This document shows positions 55,973 through 64,000 of a stretch of 64,000 bases of DNA, one piece after another; position 1 is the stretch's first letter, and each line of letters begins with the position of its first letter. The stretch lies in assembly GCF_041956535.1 (NCBI RefSeq), contig NW_027192202.1, positions 134,515-198,514 of the forward strand. The letters run 5' to 3'. This DNA is from Calcarisporiella thermophila CBS 279.70. Its lineage: Eukaryota > Calcarisporiellomycota. A program made the position numbers and the translations under genes. The notes below the pieces were generated by a model. That model was given only the letters and a program-made list of their open reading frames with translations. It was not told the DNA's origin and did not search any database.

Positions 55973-57053
55973 TTATTAAAAATGATTATATGTTTATTTC
56001 ATTCATTAAAATAAATGATTTTTTGAAAGACCTCCATTTGCTTAATTCAAGATGTTGTTTTCGTGTTATTGGGAAATGCTAAAAAATCGAGTATCATTTA
56101 ATACTCAACATTCCACCAAGCAGTTCAATTATTTTATTTGGCCTCCTTTCATATCAGCGGCATGTCCTTCCAAACGGGTAATACCGGCCTTATTTTTCTC
56201 AAAAAGAGGTTTATTTCTGTCTTTTAAAGATTGAGAATCTATTTGTTTCAGCGGGATTCTCAATTCTAACCGAGAATCAGTTTCCGTTTTATCATTAATA
56301 AAGTTTTATACAACGGCTCTAAAATCAGTAAAAAGGAAATTCCGGTATCATTCCTTTTTTTATTACTTTTTGTGAAAATGCTTTTAAAAACTTAATCAAT
56401 ACACGTGGATCAATGTTTTATCAGACTTGGATAACGGCGAAGGAACGCCTTTCCCCATGCAGTGTTTTGAAGTAAAAATTATCGGCATATTATGTAAAAA
56501 AATTGCGTACACCTCTGTAAAATTAATATAATTTTGGTCTTGGGTTTATTGAAATCTTTTGAATCTCTTAAAATTCAAGTTGCCGATATTTCCTAATAGG
56601 AACGAGGCAACCATTAAATCTTCAAAAATTAAACCTTTCTTTATCATACAGCCATCTTATATTATAAGTACATTCATGCGCAAGGATAAGAAATAGACCG
56701 GAACTGTATAATATTATAGGCTATAAAAGGCATTGTAGAATATATTTTCAAAATGAGCACAAAGCTACTGGGGATAGCGCATCAATTTTAATCTCAGTTT
56801 TTGCAATAAGCTTGAAATTAAGCACCATCAAGGTTAGCGAAGAATGACTAAGCTTTCAGTTAAAAAGTCTTGACGTGGATTCGTGCTCTTTCGCCTCCAT
56901 TTGACGGAACAATACCGAAATAATTTCGCAGCAAGAGCCACGGCCTTTATTAAGGCTGCCGTCGCTGCACTTTACATCTCAATTTTCAAAAAATTCTTAA
57001 TCTTACTACAATCAAATATAAAAAACGCGACCCAACACTTAACTTGTATCGAA
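55973..57053. other. AT-rich intergenic with a short inverted repeat
   Basis: No gene seen. TTGAGAATC at 56231-56239 and GATTCTCAA at 56255-56263 can form a 9-bp stem with a 15-nt loop, about 260 bp past the P450 stop; meaning unknown. Confidence 0.5.
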
Positions 57054-58929
57054 ATGTCGGTCTACCTATTCGCAGAACCTTTTGAGCCAATCTACTCCAA
57101 GCAGATCAAACGTGGGCAATATGCTGCTCATGTTGAAGATATCAAACGCGGGATAACAAATACCATTGAAGCCTTGCAACAATTTATTCGCCTATGCCTA
57201 GGGGATTATTCTGGGGGCGGCTCACTCGCGTTTGATGCTCACGTAGGAGATTGTGGTTGCCAATACCGTGCATGCATGATTTTGGAGCTGCTTGAGATAT
57301 ATTCAAACGATCGCACTTTGATAGCGAAATTAATTAACATGATAAGAGAGCTTGAGAACTTGCGTGAACAAGCAACGTTGCATTTGATAAAGCTCAATAA
57401 ACTTCTCCCGGTAAGTTTTTGAATTAACAAAGTGATTTTGAGTTGAGTGGAACAACATATTTTCCAGAAATTGCTTCATTTGACTACTTAATCAATCTAT
57501 AGCCAAAGCAACTGGGACTAAACGGAAAGGAAGAAACTGTTCCCACCCTACAACAGAAACTCCAACTTATACTCCAACGTGATAGCGAAGAGGATCTGCC
57601 TGAGCAGATTATTCCCACAATTGATGCACAATTCACTCCGGTTTGGCAGCCCTATAACTCTTGGTTTACTACGAAATTTTTGGCATTCTGTTATGTCCTC
57701 CGTAAATATAAAATCATCGTCAGCGAAAACGGCACGGTAACCCATCGTCTCCACCTCAAAGAACTTGGCGGAAAAAAAGTGGCAAATGAGTTCAAAACAA
57801 TGCAGAGCTATATAAGCTTACTCTCGGTGGAATATGTTAAGACTAAATCCTCTGAGCTGGGACTCCCAAATCCATTGAACAAGTGAGTTCTCTTGATTCT
57901 GTTACCAAAATTTCAACCTTAACTTACTATTTTCCTTACTGCAGACTCATTGAAAATGCGAAAGCAAGCTCTGCTAAAAACATATATGCCACGCCGTGCT
58001 TTTTGGGCTTTATTCCAATCCGTGCCCTTTGGTTCTACCGTCGAGTTCCTATATTACTTCACTTGCGTCGTTTTTGCAACGAAGGTGTGAATCAATTAAA
58101 TATTAACTAGGCTCTCTATATATGGCTACAATTATATAATTATTAGGCTACCATGATAACTTCATTTTTGTTGAATCACTTTATACGGGCAATTGCGGAA
58201 TCGATTCTTCCGTTTCTGACACATCCAGCACTGATGGGAACAATCAAGCATTCAATTTTAACTTTCATAACAAATTCAATTTCGACGAGAGTTTAGCCAC
58301 GCCTTCCTCATCTTTACTTGAGCATTATGGCTGGCGATTATCTTTATTAGCCAGCTCAGAGCAATTTGCCGCAAATAAGATCAACGGCATCAAGGGTAGC
58401 CCCAAATCTTCCTTCTCTGCAATTGAAGCAATATCTTCTACTTCTTGCATTGTAATGACTGCGAATTCAATTGATGGGTAAATAGAAAACAGGCAAATCA
58501 AACTGTTTTAATTGACATCTAATATTCTTCATTTTCGTGCACAGGACCTATAATGATTATTACCAACGTACTACCTCACAATTTGAATCTCGTCATTGTG
58601 ATCATGCATGCATGGATAATCTCAGCCTAGTTGATGCCGTTCTACACTGCGATTTCGATGAAATTCTAACACACTTTTTCGCGCAACATGAGCAATATCC
58701 GTTTGCGACTGAGGGAACTGACCAAACTATCGAAGATAGTCCATTGCATAATTCGATGAAAGCTTATGCCCCCGGGCTTCGAGACGAGTACCTGAATTTG
58801 CGTGCGAGGGCTGATGAACTGGGATGCGGCAGAAATATGCATCTCATGTCATTTCAGCATGTATTCTCGGAGCAACCATTGCGGTATGCTCATATTATTG
58901 CAAATATGCTTAAACCAACAATTGTATAA
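57054..58929 (+). CDS. Unrecognised five-exon protein
   Basis: Exons 57054-57410, 57503-57882, 57945-58084, 58147-58477 and 58545-58929 splice with good GT-AG sites and constant frame into 530 aa, so this is almost certainly a gene. The start at 57054 (MSVYLFAEPFEPIYSKQI) is the first ATG of the frame. The N-terminal 120 residues look helical (ALQQFIRLCLGDY, LLEIYSNDRTLIAKLINMI). The middle has WQPYNSWFTTKFLAFCYVLR and a basic FYRRVPILLHLRRF. A Ser/Asn-rich linker and a C-terminal helical part with CDHACMDNLSLVDAVLHCDF follow. No signal peptide; no domain I know. It could extend further, because GTATGC at 58883 is a possible donor and an open stretch lies at 59397-59543. Confidence 0.65.
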
Positions 58930-60070
58930 CTTTAGTATGTATGACGGGAGTGATATCACAATAGGAATACAAATATCCCATTATATGCGAGAATTTAGTA
59001 GCCATATTTCATTGATATATACAGTATATTACAATATTATCGCTAATAGAAATAAAGTTTAGAGCCAAGAATTATTACAACATGTATTAAAATAGTGATT
59101 GGTCTTATTCTGCCACATATTTTGTGGCTCTTTGTATATAGATTAACTATAATAACTCTTTCCAAATACAAAAAACTCAATTTTTAAACCATGAAACATT
59201 TATAGCATAAATTTAAGATATTAATTGTGAATTTTCATTCTATTAATTACCGTTTGATTACTTAATTACTACTAAGATGGTTAATTTTATATTATTTAAC
59301 TGTAAGTTACACATTTTTATCACTCTACATCTTATAAACCAAAAACCCCATGAAGCATCATGTTTATTTATGTATATCGTTTCCCATTCCATTACAGATG
59401 AAGGTAGAAGATCCAATCATGCTCCCGAGGAAAGCCATTCGTCTCGCGACAACTACAATAAAGCTTCCATTGAAGATCAAATCCTGGTTTTTAGCTGCTT
59501 GGCGCATCTCAAGGAGGAGCTTCACACAAAGGCCTCTCTCTAGAAGCTTAAGAAATACTTCTACACAACCAAGAAAATCAGGCAAGCAACGGGGTTAATC
59601 GAAATTCGACGTGGACACAATTGTCACTTTGGGGTCTTGGGCCTCATTTTCAACATTCGACTTCTTCCGAAGAGACCGCGCTTTCAACGCTGACGTTTCT
59701 AGTGTACTTCTTTCGACGGAACTTTAATGCATAGGTTAGGACCTCCTGCATTATCGTGAAGTGTGAGCTGCTGACTTGCCTTGTCAATTTCGCTTGCGCC
59801 GTCGACTCCGCTAGGCTTAAGCAAGAATTACTACTGCTGAAGAGCCAGTACACAATCACCAGGTCATGTTTTGTGCATACAGTTGCGTACAAAACCCCCT
59901 TGCTGTTTTCACGATTGCTTGTTGGCTTCACGAGACTTTCCCCTAATTATCTAACAGTTCCGCGATTTTGATGCTAGCCTGTCATGACTTGATCAGTCTG
60001 TGAAATCATCTCGTTGATCTTTCCCTTTGTTCTGTCCATCTGGTTCGTTATTGAACCAAAAAAAAATTGG
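58930..60070. other. AT-rich region, possible extra exon and decayed sequence
   Basis: An acceptor-like TTACAG at 59397 is followed by an open 49-codon stretch ending at 59543, perhaps a last exon of the preceding gene. At 59650-59931 a minus-strand frame of 93 codons has no match. Neither is firm. Confidence 0.35.
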
Positions 60071-60076
60071 GGGGGA

Positions 60077-60605
60077 GGATTATTAAAAAGTATCAATTTT
60101 TGTTCTTAATAAAGAATATTGATAGACATTAGAAATCCATGTAAGAATTGAGGGGTGTATAGTAAATCTGCTATCCTTTCTATTTTTCCATGGAGATTAG
60201 AAAATAGGATGAGATAGGAAAAAGGAAACAGAAAAAAAATAGTTTTTTTAAAGGATCTTTATTAGAAAGTCTCCTAAACAAGTTATATGAAAGGTTTGTA
60301 CACCCCTCATTTTTACATGGAATTTCTTGTTTTTCTGATGTCTATCAATATCCAAAGAATAAGAAGTACATATGGTAAAGTAACATTGACGTATTATACT
60401 GCATTTCGGAGGGGTCGTAGCGAAGTAGTTTAGAGCTCAATTCCTAGAGTATGTCCCGGTCACTTCCAGGAAACAAATAAAAATTTTTTTTTGTTAGGAG
60501 GATCTTTATTAAAAAGTATCCTTTTTCGTTAGTAAAGGAAATTGATAGATATCAAGACATCAGAAAACAAGTAATCCATGTAAGAAATGGTAGAGAGGGT
60601 GTCTG
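60077..60605. repeat. Three diverged copies of a LINE-like 3'-terminal repeat, one partly inverted
   Basis: Direct copies at about 60077-60165 and 60497-60605 share (T)TATTAAAAAGTATC, ATTGATAGA and ATCCATGTAAGAA. A third begins with the same terminal hairpin (about 60253-60275), but its next 60 bp (60297-60352) are the reverse complement of the shared segment. Hairpin-plus-homopolymer starts match those at 62108 and 63841. Confidence 0.6.
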
Positions 60606-60710
60606 ACTTTCCTATTTTTCAAGGAAAGTGGTATACGAGTGAGGGAAGGGAAAAAAAAGGAAATTAGAATACGGGTGGTTGGGTATTCGGTATAGTCGTA
60701 TTGGAGCTAA

Positions 60711-61757
60711 GTGTTTTGGATGAAGGATGTTTCGTCTCCTTGGACTTGTATCCAACTTCCCTTACACCAAAGCTCTTGGAAATCTTCTTTTTTATCCTTT
60801 ATGGACGCTGATCACTATTTGGACCTCACGATTTTTTTGCATTTCGTGTCTTAGTTGTTCAGCGAGTGCTATTTCGCTTGTTTGGACGCTATCCGTTATA
60901 ATCGATAATCTGGATCGATAGATGTTCCAGATAGTGGCATCATGGACCGTTGACACTACTTCCCGTTGGTAGACCATGGTTTTGTAGTCTATACCAAATA
61001 GTCTATCTTCCTTGGTTGATTCGTGAGCTCTCACTCCAAGAATGCGGCAGACGTAACCGTCTACCGTTTGCCATAGCTGATTTATGGCCAGGCATTCCAG
61101 GTAAGCATGAATACTGGTTTCTACTGCGTTGGTTGTGCACCGCTTGCAAATATTAGATTCTCCTATCCACTTACTAGTGATGATACCTGTCACCTATCTT
61201 AGTGCCCTATGCTTGGTTTCACTCGGCCGCTTTTTCCAGTACATCCAGGTTATCTCCCATTGGATGGAGTCGCTTGAGGTCTCTTTCCATTCCGGAGTGA
61301 TTTTCTCTCCTTTGCTTGTCTTATAAAGCCTCCCAATTTTTGTACGAAAATTGTTGAACTTTGTGCCAGCTAGCACATATTTACCAAGCGGGAACCTGGA
61401 TGGTCCTTCGATCAGTGGTATGCCCTGTAGCAGGACATCAGTCAGTTGTGGATTCATTTGGATCTCTCGTTTCCTCCGGTGCTACTGAAGAACTGTGTAG
61501 CTGTCTCTAAATCGGCTGGAATATTGGAAGGAATTTCTCGCGACTTACTCATGGACTTTTGGTTCTACCATCGGTTTGTATGTGTTAATCCTTCAATTGA
61601 GTTTAAAAAAGACACCTAGTTTGATCAGTCCTACACTTTCGCCTTTCGATTTTAATGGACATCCGCCCATTGAGAAGTAAGAGTTGTTGTTTATGGGGTG
61701 AGAGAGCGCTTCTTCGATGTTGAATTTCTGGGTAAGATCTAGTTTGCCGTCCAGACT
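60711..61757 (-). mobile_element. Non-LTR (LINE-like) retrotransposon fragment, ORF2 C-terminal part
   Basis: Decayed minus-strand copy. Translation gives QWEITWMYWKKRPSETKHRA, an in-frame stop (61194-61196), then the zinc knuckle CKRC...ETSIHAYLEC-LAINQLW typical of the zf-RVT region that follows LINE reverse transcriptase, and WNIYRSRLSIITDSVQTSE. Further upstream (61620-61740) readable stretches (KFNIEEALSHP) are separated by stops. A pseudogene relic, not an active element. Confidence 0.6.
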
Positions 61758-61929
61758 TCTCCATACTCTCAGTAGGAAAAAAAAAGTTTTTTCTCTAAGG
61801 ACGCGGGAACTTGCGTCCTGTGGTATATTTAGTATATATTACAAATGTGAGATATGCTTCCGAACAAGATTATTAAGTACTAGAAAACATGGGATATAAT
61901 ATAAAGAGTTCCGTGCTTGGAAATGTCGG

Positions 61930-62105
61930 GTTAGGTGTTCTTTGCTTCCTCGAAATCGAAGGCTGCTTCTTGGCTGTCATCGATCTGGATTAGCGAGCTC
62001 TTTCTCCATTTTTGCTTGAATCCTTCTTCGTCTTTTTTCCTCTGTGCCTGTATCCATTGTCCTTTGATTGCTATGATAAGATTTGATAAAGTATAGTCTC
62101 ACCCC
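61930..62105 (-). mobile_element. C-terminal tail of another LINE-like ORF2
   Basis: Minus-strand open segment containing AIKGQWIQAQRKKDEEGFKQ and KWRKSSLIQIDD. It resembles the end of the adjoining copy (AIGGELIKARKRREIELFRR). It stops abruptly at 62105, where the next element's poly(A) end begins, so it was probably interrupted by that insertion. Confidence 0.5.
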
Positions 62106-63840
62106 TCTTTTTTTTTGATCAATCAACGGAGACTTTTATTAGTTTCCGTAGCTTACAGGAGTTTAATGATTACAATGAAAAAAGAAAGGGGGTATAAAGG
62201 GGTGGGGATATAGTTAGGTGGCAAGGTGGAACTTGGATTTTGACAATTTATGTTAGCCCAGAAAGGGAGAGACGAGAAGAAAGTAAGGAAACGCAAGGGG
62301 GTAAGAACATAGAGAGGGTGATAAACGCGGAGTAAGGGAATAAAGGGTAGATTAGATGTATATAGTGATCGGGTATTTGGTGAAAGATATGAAGTAAAGA
62401 GGAGGGGAGGAGATATAGATAGGGAGAGAGGAAGGGTTGCTTCATCACTCCAGTTTTAGTCTTGCTCTATCCGAACTTTCTATTACCGCTCCCTGACCGC
62501 ACCACCTTCTTCGGAATAACTCTATCTCTCGTCTTTTACGTGCCTTTATCAGTTCACCTCCGATAGCCTCCTCGATGTCCATTTTGGCACGGAGGATGAT
62601 TGTCTCGGGTGATGCTCGAGTGCATTCGAAATGGTAGGCGATTCGGTCCCGATGGATTTGCCATAGCACCGAATCGAAGACGATTTGAACCGCGTGTCTT
62701 ACTGTCCTCGGGGCTTCTGGTAGATCGCCAAGTACGAGGTTCCTGGGGCTCAGCACCTGAGTGTTTAGGGGGCTTGAGATGGTGTTGATACACCTTTCCG
62801 TCCAATGCCACACTGATGTGAGTTCGGGACATTCGAAGGTGTGGCGGATGGTGTCCCTCGGGGCGTTACAGCGGGTACATTTCGGGTCATGACCAGGGAT
62901 TGTCGAGTTTGTAATTACACGCTCTACGAGGATTCGCCAGCGTAGTGTGCGGTGTTTTGGGAGTGTTGGCCGTTTTTGAATGGAGGTCCAGACCTTTTCC
63001 CATTCCTTTGCCGTGGATGCAACCTCTGGCCAAGATTGGGGCGTCAGCGTTTCTGGTTCCGGAGAGCCATTTCGCTGGAAGTGCCTTCCCCGTCGAGTGG
63101 AGTATTCCGGGACGGGTGCGCCAGCCAGGTGACAAAGGTGGAGTGGGAAACGAGGAGGCGGATGTTGTCGGGGTATGGCAGAACATTTCGTGATTTTCTC
63201 TACTAGGTTGGGGGGCAGGATAAGGTATCCGTGTTCCCATTCTAAGGAAAAATCGTTATAGCGACGTTCGCACGCTCTTTTTACCTTTCCGTGGGTTGCG
63301 CAGAATATCTATGCTCCATTTCCGATTGTATCGGCATGTTCCGCTCCAAAAAGGCTTGTCGCCGGAGTGATCAACATTCTATCCTTCCTCCATTGATGAG
63401 GAAGGTTAGAATATCATTTAGTAGATACGGCGGTGTTGGCGGTTTCGGCTCCTCAAATTGTCGACCTTGTTTCGTAATTAAATGGCATTTGTACAAGGGT
63501 AAAGACAGTACATCTGGAGTTGACCAGTTGGGTGACGCGACCGGACCGCCTTCGATAGTGCGCCACGCTAATCCTCCCGAGTATCTAAGTGACTGCTTAC
63601 GTGACTTTTCCGTACCAAAAGCCAATATCCTTGTAATATTCCTGTTAGAATCTGCGTAGTACATGCGAGGATAGTTAAGATAATTACTGGTTTATTAAAC
63701 AAGAATACTATCTGGAACTTAGGATCTCTCCCTTTACTATAGCGGGAGTTCTGTTCAATATATACTAAAAGAATTACATTACAACGATTACTTAATAATG
63801 CTCCGATAATGCTCCGAAATAGCAGGGCTTGAGGGATTAC
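62106..63840 (-). mobile_element. LINE-like retrotransposon, 3' portion
   Basis: On the minus strand the element ends with a hairpin CGGAAACT-AATAA-AGTCTCCG, then TTGATTGATC and poly(A) (plus-strand T-run at 62107-62117). Coding: LPKHRTLRWRILVERVITNS, zinc knuckle CTRCNAPRDTIRHTFEC, VWHWTERC, then RHAVQIVFDSVLWQIHRDR, ending ARLKLE at 62445. Frameshifts and stops occur toward 63240-63660. The 5' part is missing or displaced by the next insertion. Confidence 0.6.
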
Positions 63841-64000
63841 TTTTTTTTTTTTGATCAATGCCGAGTCTTTATTGTATAGGAAGACTCTAAAATACAATTG
63901 TTACATTATTATAAGCCATAAAGTGAAAGGGAAGCCAAAGTTAAAGCTTTGGGTGATATCGTAGATCGAAATGATATGTTGGTCATATCGACTTTCAGCT
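63841..64000 (-). mobile_element. 3' end of a further LINE-like copy, continues past the window
   Basis: Plus-strand T-run, GATCAAT, then GAGTCTT...AAGACTC (hairpin with AATAA in the minus-strand loop), the same architecture as the end at 62106 but with a different stem sequence. Confidence 0.5.

Noticed and set aside
59364-59585. Minus-strand 73-codon frame near 59.4 kb
   Set aside because: No family, no start context; overlaps a more plausible plus-strand exon candidate.

Overview
The window is nuclear DNA from a fungus. Genes are split by short GT-AG introns of about 54-130 nt. Fungal marker genes include a class IV chitin synthase, the TUP1 corepressor, a CWH43-type GPI-lipid remodelling protein, a YAT-type amino acid permease, a DMA-type FHA-RING ligase and mitochondrial N-acetylglutamate synthase. 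I cannot name the species or phylum from sequence alone. No tRNA, rRNA or CRISPR array was recognised.

Region 1 (1 to about 34.9 kb) is gene-dense, GC-rich at the left end (strongly so to about 9 kb) and nearly all conserved. In order: an RRM-Pumilio RNA-binding protein (minus, runs off the left edge); a possible small minus-strand gene; a DCAF7/WDR68-type WD40 protein (+); an amino acid permease (-); Mediator subunit MED1 (-); a bacterial-type glycyl-tRNA synthetase with no introns (+); a GPI-anchored cupredoxin (-); N-acetylglutamate synthase (-); kinetochore protein CENP-L (-); chitin synthase (+); an M17 leucyl aminopeptidase (+); an unrecognised protein (+); TUP1 (-); a DMA1/CHFR-like E3 ligase (-); and guanine deaminase (+). 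Exon-intron models were built by hand, and every reported junction keeps the reading frame.

Region 2 (about 35 to 47 kb) is AT-rich and gene-poor and carries secreted, apparently lineage-specific genes. Two are precursor proteins made of repeats separated by Lys-Arg or Arg-Arg (kexin) sites. The one at 44.4-46.9 kb has extremely His/Asp/Trp-rich repeats and is broken by an assembly gap. The one at 35.3-36.3 kb shares the same ancestral repeat unit. Between them lie a GPI-anchored protein with a kexin site and a KDDK repeat, and a secreted cysteine-rich protein with a 3D-type double-psi beta-barrel.

Region 3 (47 to 59 kb) holds CWH43 (+), an MFS transporter of the MFSD8/CLN7 type (-), a cytochrome P450 (+) divergent from the transporter, and an unrecognised five-exon gene (+). 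The MFS-P450 intergenic region has a repeated CGGCTCGGACA motif.

Region 4 (60 to 64 kb) is a graveyard of minus-strand non-LTR (LINE-like) retrotransposon fragments. Several 3' ends share a terminal hairpin with AATAA in the loop followed by poly(A). The overall pattern is a conserved, GC-richer, gene-dense block grading into an AT-rich, repeat-bearing compartment enriched in fast-evolving secreted proteins.
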